A stretch of DNA of 6,761 nt from Burkholderiaceae bacterium. GTDB taxonomy: Bacteria; Pseudomonadota; Gammaproteobacteria; Burkholderiales; Burkholderiaceae. A model generated the notes under the pieces. It did not search any database and was not told the origin of the DNA. It saw nothing but the letters and a program-made list of their open reading frames with translations. How positions within the stretch are numbered: the first letter of the stretch is position 1; the number at the start of each line of letters is the position of its first letter. The DNA lies in contig JASLEM010000031.1 in assembly GCA_030151165.1 (NCBI GenBank), forward strand, positions 1 to 6,761, read 5' to 3'. A program made the translations under genes and the position numbers. Shown here piece after piece: positions 1 through 5,538 of the stretch.

Positions 1-29
1 TCGAGCAGCGCACGGTGCGCAAGGCCTGA
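1..29 (+). CDS. scoA: 3' end of CoA-transferase subunit A gene (partial)
   Basis: Only the last eight codons and the TGA stop (27-29) are in the window, reading EQRTVRKA. This agrees with the EQRTVR-type C-terminus I remember for the alpha subunit of bacterial 3-oxoacid (succinyl- or acetoacetate-type) CoA-transferases. The frame stops 26 bases before the start of the beta-subunit gene, which is the usual A-then-B order for this heterodimeric enzyme. The identification rests mainly on that context, because eight residues alone prove little. The gene could equally be called atoD, pcaI or lpsI. Confidence 0.65.
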
Positions 30-43
30 CCCCGAACGAACAC

Positions 44-47
44 GGAG
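44..47 (+). promoter_or_regulatory. Shine-Dalgarno of scoB
   Basis: GGAG lies 8 bases before the ATG at 56. It supports this start and translation of scoB from the same message as the upstream subunit A gene. Confidence 0.6.
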
Positions 48-55
48 CACACGAC

Positions 56-694
56 ATGGCTTGGAACCGAGACGAGATGGCCGCGCGCGCCGCCAAGGAA
101 CTGCAGGACGGCTTCTACGTGAACCTGGGCATCGGCCTGCCGACCATGGTCGCCAACCACGTGCCCGCGGGCATGGAGGTGTGGCTGCAGAGCGAGAACG
201 GCCTGCTGGGCATCGGCCCGTTCCCGACCGAGGACGAGGTCGACGCCGACATGATCAACGCCGGCAAGCAGACGGTGACGACGTTGCCGGGCTCGAGCAT
301 CTTCTCGAGCGCCGACTCGTTCGGCATGATCCGCGGCGGCAAGATCAACCTGGCGATCCTGGGCGCGATGCAGGTCAGCGAGCACGGCGACCTCGCCAAC
401 TGGATGATCCCCGGCAAGATGGTCAAGGGCATGGGCGGCGCGATGGACCTCGTCGCCGGCGTCGGCCGCGTCGTGGTGCTGATGGAGCACGTCGCGACGA
501 AGAAGGACGGCACGACCGACCAGAAGATCATCCCGAAGTGCACGCTGCCGCTGACGGGTGTCGGCGTCGTCAACCGCATCATCACCGACCTGTGCGTGCT
601 GGACGTCGGGCCCGAAGGCCTGAAGCTCGTCGAGCTCGCGCCCGGCGTGACGCGCGAGGACGTGCAGGCGCGCACCGGCGCCCCGATCCACTGA
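56..694 (+). CDS. scoB: 3-oxoacid CoA-transferase, subunit B
   Basis: The 212-residue product is the beta subunit of a heterodimeric family I CoA-transferase, which moves CoA between succinyl-CoA (or another acyl-CoA) and a 3-oxoacid such as acetoacetate in the cytoplasm. Its length is normal for a complete subunit B. The family signature is present: an N-terminal NLGIGLPT stretch (residues 23-30), the SENG motif at 46-49 whose Glu47 is the expected nucleophile forming the glutamyl-CoA intermediate, and a glycine-rich segment at 125-131 (GMGGAMD). The ATG at 56 has a GGAG at good spacing. It follows subunit A by 26 bases, so the two form an operon, and a hairpin follows it at 754-774. Substrate choice cannot be read from the sequence: succinyl-CoA:acetoacetate is the usual annotation, while PcaJ-type 3-oxoadipate activity is possible but has no supporting neighbours here. 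Confidence 0.93.
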   Translation: MAWNRDEMAARAAKELQDGFYVNLGIGLPTMVANHVPAGMEVWLQSENGLLGIGPFPTEDEVDADMINAGKQTVTTLPGSSIFSSADSFGMIRGGKINLAILGAMQVSEHGDLANWMIPGKMVKGMGGAMDLVAGVGRVVVLMEHVATKKDGTTDQKIIPKCTLPLTGVGVVNRIITDLCVLDVGPEGLKLVELAPGVTREDVQARTGAPIH

Positions 695-747
695 CGCCGC
701 GCGCGTGGCGACGGCGCGCATCAGGCGCGCCGGACGCCAACTAATCA

Positions 748-788
748 GCATCTTCGGGGCCCGCGCGGCCCCGATTTCGCATCTTCGG
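748..788 (+). repeat. 10-bp direct repeat upstream of the binding-protein gene
   Basis: GCATCTTCGG occurs at 748-757 and again at 779-788. The copies are 31 bases apart, close to three helical turns. The second copy ends 14 bases before a -10-like box at 803-808, so it would overlap the -35 region. The first copy overlaps the left arm of the putative scoB terminator hairpin. The repeat could be a regulator binding site or a by-product of the two hairpins; the sequence alone does not decide. Confidence 0.5.
754..777 (+). terminator. Possible intrinsic terminator after scoB
   Basis: A perfect 8-bp stem (754-761 pairing with 767-774, core CGGGGCC/GGCCCCG) encloses a 5-base loop and is followed by only three T (775-777). 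It lies about 60 bases after the scoB stop, as expected for the end of the scoAB transcript, but the short T tract makes it weak. A second hairpin (TTTCGC 775-780 with GCGAAA 788-793) abuts it. Confidence 0.5.
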
Positions 789-802
789 CGAAAGTGCAAC
801 TC

Positions 803-808
803 GATAAT
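803..808 (+). promoter_or_regulatory. Candidate -10 box for the binding-protein gene
   Basis: GATAAT matches the sigma-70 -10 consensus at five of six positions and stands out in a very G+C-rich background. Transcription would start near 815, giving a leader of about 68 bases before the ATG at 883. No good -35 hexamer is seen at 16-18 bases, so an activator may be needed or the call may be wrong. Confidence 0.4.
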
Positions 809-882
809 GTGCAGGCGCAGCAACGCTGCGTCCGAACAGCCTCGCGGGGCTGCCCTGGCACATTCTTCGAGGGTCTTGTCGC

Positions 883-2061
883 ATGAATCTCAAGCGTCGC
901 GTCACCGGTGTTTCGATGGGCCGAGCCGCCCGCATCGCGGCGTTCGCCGGCATGGGCTCGCTCGCCCTGCTCGCGGGCTGCGACCGCACGCCCGACACCG
1001 TCAAGATCGGCGTCGCGCAGCCGCTCAGCAAGGGGCTGACGGCGCTGGGACAGGACATGGTCAACGGCGCCAAGATGGCGGTCGACGAGATCAACGCCGC
1101 GGGCGGCGTCAACGTGCACGGCAAGAAGGTGATGCTCGCGCTCGTGACGGCCGACGACCAGGGCAACACTGACGCCGGCGACGCCGCCGCGAAGAAGCTG
1201 GTGGACGAGGGCGTCGAGGTCGCGATCGCCGACCTCAACTCCGGCGTCAGCATCCACGCCGCCCCGATCTACGCCGCGGCCGACATCCCGCAGCTCGCGA
1301 TCTCGACCAAGCCCGAGTTCACCAAGCTGGGCCTGCCGACCACGCTGCGCCTCGTCGCGAGCGACGACCTGCAGTCGAAGGCGCTCGGCTCGTACGCCGC
1401 GCAGCTGCCGGGCGTCGAGCACTACGCGGTCGTCGACGACGGCACGCCGTACGGCAAGGGCCTCGCCGACCAGGCGGCCAAGGTGCTGGGCGACCTCGGC
1501 AAGAAGGTCGAGGTGCGCAAGTCCCTCGACGACAAGACCGTGCAGTTCGACGCGCTCGTCGCGGACATGGCGACCAACAAGACCGACCTGCTCGTGACGA
1601 CGCTGAGCGACTTCCAGGTCGACGCGCTGATGACGCAGGCGGCCAAGGCCGGCCTGACCAACCTGACCATCGTCGGCGGCGACACGATCAAGACCGACAA
1701 GCTGCCGCAGGAGCAGATCCCGGTGAAGGCGGTCTACGCGACCTCCTCGATCGTCGAGCCCAAGGAGTTCCCCGGCGGCAAGGTCTTCCTCGAGAAGTTC
1801 CGCCAGCTGTACAAGACGGATCCGGTCTACGGCGCGCACTACGCGTACGACGCGGTGTACCTCGTCGCGGATGCGATGTCGCGCAATGCGACCGTCGACA
1901 AGAAGCAGCTGCTCGCGACGCTCAAGAGCTTCGACGGCAACTGCCCGATGACGAACTCGATGCGCTTCGGGCAGGACGGCGAGCAGCGCTACGGCGCGGT
2001 CGCGGTCTATCAGCTGCGTGGCGGGGCGTGGGATCCGTTGATGCGCTCCGACAGGTGGTGA
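883..2061 (+). CDS. Branched-chain amino acid-type ABC transporter substrate-binding lipoprotein
   Basis: The 392-residue product is an extracytoplasmic solute-binding protein of the LivJ/LivK-like type I periplasmic-binding fold, which captures a small ligand outside the inner membrane for an ABC importer. The N-terminus has basic residues, a hydrophobic stretch and a lipobox (LLAGC) with the lipidated Cys at residue 33. The mature part opens with VKIGVAQPLSK (40-50) and continues with a segment rich in NGAKMAVDEINAAGG, both typical of the family. Residue +2 after the Cys is Asp, which in E. coli favours retention in the inner membrane. The ATG at 883 is preferred because GAGGG lies at 869-873; the in-frame ATG at 916 has no ribosome site but would still leave a signal peptide. 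No permease or ATPase gene is adjacent, so the protein is an orphan here and its ligand is unknown. A strong terminator follows. Confidence 0.88.
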   Translation: MNLKRRVTGVSMGRAARIAAFAGMGSLALLAGCDRTPDTVKIGVAQPLSKGLTALGQDMVNGAKMAVDEINAAGGVNVHGKKVMLALVTADDQGNTDAGDAAAKKLVDEGVEVAIADLNSGVSIHAAPIYAAADIPQLAISTKPEFTKLGLPTTLRLVASDDLQSKALGSYAAQLPGVEHYAVVDDGTPYGKGLADQAAKVLGDLGKKVEVRKSLDDKTVQFDALVADMATNKTDLLVTTLSDFQVDALMTQAAKAGLTNLTIVGGDTIKTDKLPQEQIPVKAVYATSSIVEPKEFPGGKVFLEKFRQLYKTDPVYGAHYAYDAVYLVADAMSRNATVDKKQLLATLKSFDGNCPMTNSMRFGQDGEQRYGAVAVYQLRGGAWDPLMRSDRW

Positions 2062-2091
2062 ACGTCGGCCCGCAGGCCGCATCGCGACGAC

Positions 2092-2120
2092 AGCCCGCGC
2101 GCGTGAGCCGCGGGCTTTTT
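2092..2120 (+). terminator. Intrinsic terminator of the binding-protein gene
   Basis: A perfect 8-bp stem (AGCCCGCG at 2092-2099 with CGCGGGCT at 2109-2116) encloses a 9-base loop and runs into five T (2116-2120). It begins 30 bases after the binding-protein stop and ends 13 bases before the stop of the convergent small gene. The T tract is only on the + strand side, so it acts best on rightward transcription. Confidence 0.85.
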
Positions 2121-2133
2121 CGTGGCCGCGCCG

Positions 2134-2655
2134 TCAGTCCTTCGCCGGCCCGGCGACGAGCTTGCGGTAGAACGCCGCGACATCGTTCTCCGGGCCGTCC
2201 GTGATGCGGTTCATCACGCGCCCGACCGGCCACACGTTGACGCCCGACGCCGTGCGGAAGCCCGGATAGTCCGAGCCGTTCATCGTGACGGTGCCCCACG
2301 TCGCGCCGTGGTTCCGGCGATAGACCTCGCCGATGTAGGCGCCGAAGGCCTTGGCGATCGGCAGCAGCTGCTCGTCGGCCGGCTTGGGCGACGCGAGCGC
2401 GTACGACGAGTGGACGGCCGCGAGCGCGCGCTCGATGTCGTCGATGCTGTTGTCGCTGCCATCGAGCACGAGGTTGAACTGCCGCTTCGCCATCGCGACG
2501 GCCTCGGCCGCGGAGGCCTCGGCGTCCTTCTGGATGGCGGCGTCGGCGACGAAGTCGGCCTTCGCCGCGGCGACGGGCGGCGCCGCGCCCGCGTCGAACG
2601 CGGCGCCGGCGAGGGTGGTCAGCAGGACGCCGACGATCAGGGGGAGGAATCGCAT
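2134..2655 (-). CDS. Exported protein of unknown function
   Basis: I do not recognise this 173-residue protein. It begins with a probable Sec signal peptide (MRFL, then a hydrophobic run to about residue 19) with possible AXA cleavage sites after residue 18 or 24. There is no lipobox and no cysteine anywhere, so it is probably soluble in the periplasm or outside the cell. Residues 26-60 are Ala-rich and probably helical. The better-defined part is 61-166, with NLVLDGSDNSIDDIE (61-75), a GAYIGEVYRRNHGATW block (105-120) and VWPVGRVMNRITDG (141-154), which looks like one small conserved domain. I could not assign it to a named family. It lies 51 bases downstream of pyrD on the same strand and could be read from the pyrD message, or from its own start: a TAGCAT hexamer lies 6 bases before the ATG and there is no clear Shine-Dalgarno. 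Codon use matches its neighbours, so the gene looks real. Confidence 0.82.
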   Translation of the reverse strand: MRFLPLIVGVLLTTLAGAAFDAGAAPPVAAAKADFVADAAIQKDAEASAAEAVAMAKRQFNLVLDGSDNSIDDIERALAAVHSSYALASPKPADEQLLPIAKAFGAYIGEVYRRNHGATWGTVTMNGSDYPGFRTASGVNVWPVGRVMNRITDGPENDVAAFYRKLVAGPAKD

Positions 2656-2661
2656 CGCGCG

Positions 2662-2667
2662 ATGCTA
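2662..2667 (-). promoter_or_regulatory. Candidate -10 box directly before the exported-protein gene
   Basis: On the - strand TAGCAT (TAnnnT type) ends 6 bases before the ATG at 2655. Transcription starting the usual 7 bases downstream would begin on the A of the start codon, giving a leaderless message. No -35 hexamer is seen. The same spacing occurs before rpiA. Confidence 0.35.
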
Positions 2668-2688
2668 GCCTAGCGCGCGTCGACGCGC
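2664..2688. repeat. Two adjacent inverted repeats between pyrD and the exported-protein gene
   Basis: GCTAG-C-CTAGC (2664-2674) abuts a perfect 14-bp palindrome, GCGCGTCGACGCGC (2675-2688). They fill much of the 51-base spacer, covering the region from the candidate -10 box towards -35. Neither has a T tract on the - strand, so they do not look like an intrinsic terminator for pyrD. An operator is possible, but palindromes of this size are expected by chance in sequence this rich in G+C. Confidence 0.35.
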
Positions 2689-2706
2689 CGGGCGCACCTC
2701 GGCGTT

Positions 2707-3744
2707 TCAGCGCCGGAGGGCCAGCGCCGACTCGCGCACCAGCGGCGCGCCCTTGTAGATCAGCCCGGTGTAGATCTGCACGAGATCCGCGCCCGCCGCG
2801 ATCTTGGACTTCGCGTCCGCGCCGCTCATCACGCCGCCGACGCCGATGATCGGGAAGTCCTTGCCCAATTCCGCGCGCAGCTGGCGGATCACCGCGTTGC
2901 TCGCCTCGAGCACCGGCGCGCCGGACAGCCCGCCGGTTTCCTCGGCGTGCGGCAGGCCCTTGACGGCGTCGCGCGAGATCGTCGTGTTGGTGGCGACCAC
3001 GCCGTCGAGCCCGTGGCGATGCAGCGTCGCGGCGATGACCTTGACCTGGTCGGCGTCGAGATCCGGCGCGATCTTCAGGAACATCGGCACGCGGCGGCCG
3101 AGCTTGTCGGCGAGCGCGACGCGGCGCTGGACGAGCGCGCCGAGCAGCGCGTCGAGCGCCTCGTCGCTCTGCAGCGCGCGCAGGTTCTTCGTGTTCGGGC
3201 TGGAGATGTTGACGGTCACGTAGTCGGCGTGTGGATAGACGCCTTCGAGGCCGACGAGGTAGTCGTCGACCGCGTTCTCGATCGGCGTCGCCGCGTTCTT
3301 GCCGATGTTCAGCCCGAGGATGCCGCCCGCGCGCCGGAAGCTGTGCGAGCGCTTCACGTTGTCGAGGAAGGCCGGCAGGCCCAGGTTGTTGAAGCCGAGG
3401 CGGTTGATCAGCGCGTTGGCCTGCGGCAGGCGGAACATGCGCGGCTTCGGGTTGCCCGGCTGGCCCTTGGGCGTGACCGTGCCGACCTCGATGAAGCCGA
3501 AGCCCATCGCGCCGAGGCCGTCGATGCAGCGGCCGTTCTTGTCGAGCCCGGCGGCCAGCCCGACGCGGTTCGGGAACTTCAGCCCGGCGACGGTCACCGG
3601 GTCGGCGACGCGCGACTCGGCCCACAGGCACTGCATCGGCGTGTTCTGCAGCCGCGCGATTGCCTCGAGCGTCACCTCGTGGGCGTGCTCGGGGTCGAGG
3701 CCGAACAGGAACGGGCGGGTGAGGGCGTAGGGAACGAGCGACAT
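2707..3744 (-). CDS. pyrD: Dihydroorotate dehydrogenase (quinone), class 2
   Basis: The 345-residue flavoenzyme oxidises dihydroorotate to orotate, the fourth step of de novo pyrimidine synthesis, and passes electrons to membrane quinone. Class 2 is shown by the helical N-terminal extension before the barrel (residues 1 to about 50, membrane-association/quinone site) and by Ser182 in NISSPNT (179-185), equivalent to the catalytic Ser175 of E. coli PyrD. Other family blocks are AAGLDKNG (64-71), [22 protein letters not shown] (86-107), INRLGFNN (113-120), ATNTTISRD (251-259) and [11 protein letters not shown] with [11 protein letters not shown] (301-327) for FMN phosphate binding. The length is normal. 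The ATG at 3744 is chosen because [17 protein letters not shown] begins where relatives do; the open frame continues far upstream, but only through rpiA antisense. No clear Shine-Dalgarno precedes it. It is divergent from rpiA and may be cotranscribed with the exported-protein gene downstream. Confidence 0.97.
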   Translation of the reverse strand: MSLVPYALTRPFLFGLDPEHAHEVTLEAIARLQNTPMQCLWAESRVADPVTVAGLKFPNRVGLAAGLDKNGRCIDGLGAMGFGFIEVGTVTPKGQPGNPKPRMFRLPQANALINRLGFNNLGLPAFLDNVKRSHSFRRAGGILGLNIGKNAATPIENAVDDYLVGLEGVYPHADYVTVNISSPNTKNLRALQSDEALDALLGALVQRRVALADKLGRRVPMFLKIAPDLDADQVKVIAATLHRHGLDGVVATNTTISRDAVKGLPHAEETGGLSGAPVLEASNAVIRQLRAELGKDFPIIGVGGVMSGADAKSKIAAGADLVQIYTGLIYKGAPLVRESALALRR

Positions 3745-3786
3745 GGGGCAGCGGGACGTGAGGCGTGGGACGGGGGACGGATCGGG
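3745..3786 (+). other. G-rich tract before the pyrD start
   Basis: The + strand carries five G runs of at least three bases (3745-3748, 3753-3755, 3767-3769, 3772-3776, 3784-3786) with intervening loops of 4, 11, 2 and 7 bases. The strand is the template for pyrD, so the pyrD leader would be C-rich and lacks a Shine-Dalgarno. The pattern could permit a G-quadruplex, but the 11-base loop makes it a weak candidate. Confidence 0.3.
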
Positions 3787-3791
3787 TGCCG

Positions 3792-3797
3792 TATTGT
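3792..3797 (-). promoter_or_regulatory. Candidate -10 box for pyrD
   Basis: On the - strand ACAATA (overlapping GACAAT) lies about 48 bases before the pyrD ATG and is among the few A/T-rich hexamers in the pyrD/rpiA intergenic region. No -35 match is seen at normal spacing. Confidence 0.3.
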
Positions 3798-3885
3798 CCG
3801 CGATGGCGGCGCCGCCGACCGTGAAAGAGTGTCGGGCGAGGCGTCGAAATCGGCGATCCGCGGCCTGCGCGCCGGTCGCCGCGGC

Positions 3886-3891
3886 GATAAT
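3886..3891 (+). promoter_or_regulatory. Candidate -10 box directly before rpiA
   Basis: GATAAT, matching the -10 consensus at five of six bases, ends 6 bases before the rpiA ATG. Initiation at the standard distance would place the transcript start on the A of the ATG, giving a leaderless mRNA. Consistently, no Shine-Dalgarno is present between this box and the start codon. No convincing -35 element is visible. Confidence 0.5.
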
Positions 3892-3897
3892 TGCGGC

Positions 3898-4569
3898 ATG
3901 ACCCAAGACGAACTCAAAGCCCTGGTCGGCCAGGCCGCGATCGCGTACGTGCAACCCGGCAGCATCGTCGGCGTCGGCACCGGCTCCACCGTGAACCAGT
4001 TCATCGAGGCGCTCGCGAAGATGCCGGTGCGCGTCGCCGGCGCGGTGTCGAGCTCCGTGCAGAGCACCGAGCGCCTGAAGGGCCACGGCATCCCCGTGCT
4101 CGAGGCGAACGAGGTGACGAGCCTGGGCGTCTACGTCGACGGCGCCGACGAGATCGACGGCCACGGCTGCATGATCAAGGGCGGCGGCGCCGCGTTGACG
4201 CGCGAGAAGATCGTCGCCGACCTTGCCGACAAGTTCATCTGCATCGCCGACGAATCGAAGCGTGTCGCCGTGCTCGGCCACTTCCCGCTGCCGGTCGAGG
4301 TCATCGGCATGAGCGTGCAGCGCATCATCCGCCGCTTCGCCGAACTCGGCGGCCAGGCGAGCGTGCGCCCCGGCGTGACGACCGACAACGGCAACCCGAT
4401 CGTCGACGTGCGCGGCCTCTCGATCACCGACCCCGCCGCGATGGAACGCGAGGTCAACCAGTGGCCCGGCGTCGTCAGCGTCGGCATCTTCGCGCGGCAC
4501 CGCGCGGACGTGTGCCTGCTGGGCACGTCGACCGGCGTGCAGACGCTCACCTACGCGCGCCCGGCCTGA
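3898..4569 (+). CDS. rpiA: Ribose-5-phosphate isomerase A
   Basis: The 223-residue cytoplasmic enzyme interconverts ribose 5-phosphate and ribulose 5-phosphate in the non-oxidative pentose phosphate pathway, supplying ribose for nucleotides. Nearly every family block is present: GVGTGST (25-31) for phosphate binding, the DGADEID loop (81-87) with Asp81 and Asp84, Lys94 in MIKGGG, and Glu103 in ALTREK as the expected catalytic base. These positions equal the E. coli numbering. [10 protein letters not shown] (129-138) and [10 protein letters not shown] (161-170) are also typical. Length is normal (E. coli 219). The ATG at 3898 starts MTQDELK, matching the known family N-terminus exactly; the open frame extends far upstream without coding support. 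The gene is divergent from pyrD and has a -10-like hexamer but no Shine-Dalgarno just before its start. Confidence 0.97.
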   Translation: MTQDELKALVGQAAIAYVQPGSIVGVGTGSTVNQFIEALAKMPVRVAGAVSSSVQSTERLKGHGIPVLEANEVTSLGVYVDGADEIDGHGCMIKGGGAALTREKIVADLADKFICIADESKRVAVLGHFPLPVEVIGMSVQRIIRRFAELGGQASVRPGVTTDNGNPIVDVRGLSITDPAAMEREVNQWPGVVSVGIFARHRADVCLLGTSTGVQTLTYARPA

Positions 4570-4676
4570 GCTGCTGTCGACGCGAGGCCCGGTGACGCGC
4601 CTCTCGACGACGCTGGGGCTGTCCGCCACGCCGGGACTTCGCCGCAGGCCGCCGACGGCCGGCGGGGCCTCGCGGG

Positions 4677-4698
4677 CGCGCGCGTGACGCCGCGCGCG
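4677..4698. repeat. (CG)n inverted repeat between convergent rpiA and PAP2 genes
   Basis: Two CGCGCGCG arms (4677-4684 and 4691-4698) flank TGACGC, able to form an 8-bp all-G/C hairpin, just before the PAP2 stop on the - strand. The rest of the 142-base convergent spacer (4570-4711) holds another interrupted hairpin (GAGGC 4584-4588 with GCCTC 4599-4603, extended by GTCGA 4576-4580 with TCGAC 4604-4608) and no gene that I can support. None has a T tract, so any termination role is uncertain. Confidence 0.4.
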
Positions 4699-4711
4699 CG
4701 AGTCGATCCGC

Positions 4712-5431
4712 TCAGGCCGCGCCCGGGTGCAGCAGCTTGGCCACCGCGTGCAGGATCGCGCGGCAGTCGTCGAACAGGTCGGCGGCCTGGTACGTGAAGA
4801 TGAACAGCGCCGGATAGAACCACTGCGGGCGCGTCCGCGCCGTCTCCACCATCGCGGCGACCCAGCGCTGCTGCGCGAGCCACAGGTTGCAGACGGCCGC
4901 CACGACGACGCCCATCGCGGCGCCGGCGAGAAGGTCGGTCGGGTAGTGGATGCCCAGGAACAGCCGCGGCAGGCAGATCACCAGCAGGGCGTGCGCGTAC
5001 GCGAGCAGGCCGGCCCGGCGCGACACCCACCACAGGCCGGTCGCCCACTCGAAGAACAGCACCGCGTGGTCGCTCGGGAACGAGCTCCAGGATTCCATGT
5101 TGTCGGCCGCGATGCCGTCCGGCACGACCCACCCGAGCGCCGCCTCGTGCAGCGGCCGCACGCGGAACGGCAGGCTCAGCGCGAGGCCGCGCGCGAGCGC
5201 GATGGCGATCACGCAGCCGACCAGCGTCGCGAACAGGCGTTGCCGGTCGCGCTCCGTGTCCGCGTCCTGGTTCGTGGCGGGGCGGAACCACGCCCACCAG
5301 AACATCGCGGCGAGGATGCCGCCCTTGAGCAGGTGGCTGTCCGACAGGAAGACCAGCGCCTTGTAGAAGAGCGTCGCGTGGCGGCAGCAGGCGTTGATGT
5401 CGCTCAGGAGCGTCGAATCCAGGGCGTTCAT
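4712..5431 (-). CDS. PAP2-family membrane phosphatase
   Basis: The 239-residue integral membrane protein belongs to the type 2 phosphatidic acid phosphatase superfamily, enzymes that hydrolyse lipid phosphates or pyrophosphates such as phosphatidic acid, phosphatidylglycerol phosphate or undecaprenyl pyrophosphate. Motif 2 is SSFPSDHA (116-123) with the catalytic His122; motif 3 is [12 protein letters not shown] (155-166) with the nucleophile-type His162 and Asp166. Motif 1 ends in the expected RP (92-93) but has Leu85 where the canonical KX6RP lysine should be, with Arg90 nearby (LPFRVRP). Hydrophobic segments lie near 25-50, 66-90, 123-155 and 165-186, with a further one near 205-220. The ATG at 5431 is preferred because upstream codons look non-coding, although no Shine-Dalgarno is evident. 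It lies downstream of mnmC on the same strand with a 107-base gap. The substrate cannot be assigned. Confidence 0.88.
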   Translation of the reverse strand: MNALDSTLLSDINACCRHATLFYKALVFLSDSHLLKGGILAAMFWWAWFRPATNQDADTERDRQRLFATLVGCVIAIALARGLALSLPFRVRPLHEAALGWVVPDGIAADNMESWSSFPSDHAVLFFEWATGLWWVSRRAGLLAYAHALLVICLPRLFLGIHYPTDLLAGAAMGVVVAAVCNLWLAQQRWVAAMVETARTRPQWFYPALFIFTYQAADLFDDCRAILHAVAKLLHPGAA

Positions 5432-5488
5432 GAAGAGGCGGTCAGCGGGATCGGAACGAGCGCGTGCGGGCTCGCTGGTCAGCTCGGC

Positions 5489-5494
5489 AGCATA
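5489..5494 (-). promoter_or_regulatory. Weak candidate -10 box for the PAP2 gene
   Basis: On the - strand TATGCT lies 57 bases before the PAP2 ATG, in a locally A/T-richer patch (5489-5510). A TTGACG hexamer is immediately adjacent but at the wrong distance to serve as its -35. Confidence 0.25.
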
Positions 5495-5515
5495 CGTCAA
5501 GAAATGTATCCGTCG

Positions 5516-5532
5516 ACGCGGGCCCCCCGCGT
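5516..5532 (-). terminator. Perfect 7-bp hairpin after mnmC
   Basis: ACGCGGG and CCCGCGT pair around a 3-base loop, starting 6 bases after the mnmC stop on the - strand. In that direction no T run follows, so an intrinsic terminator is doubtful. It may still mark the 3' end of the mnmC message or protect it. Confidence 0.35.
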
Positions 5533-5538
5533 TTGGCG

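Noticed and set aside
692..705. A 14-base sequence shared with 4685-4698 (TGACGCCGCGCGCG), considered as a dispersed repeat
   Set aside because: It is mostly CG alternation in a very G+C-rich sequence and lies in unrelated contexts (one copy includes a stop codon), so chance explains it.
809..882. A possible small gene starting at the GTG at 809
   Set aside because: It has no Shine-Dalgarno and no recognisable product; the stretch is better read as the leader of the binding-protein gene.
745..2082. A 445-codon open frame on the - strand opposite the binding-protein gene
   Set aside because: Its product is an Arg/Asp/Val/Leu-rich low-complexity string without a recognisable domain. Long antisense frames are expected opposite genes with nearly all G/C third positions, and the + strand frame has clear family motifs.
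2947..4569. A 540-codon + strand frame, and a 640-codon - strand frame (2707-4629), that would extend rpiA and pyrD at their N-termini
   Set aside because: The extra parts are antisense to the neighbouring gene and compositionally biased. Both proteins have well-known N-termini at 3898 (MTQDELK) and 3744 ([11 protein letters not shown]).
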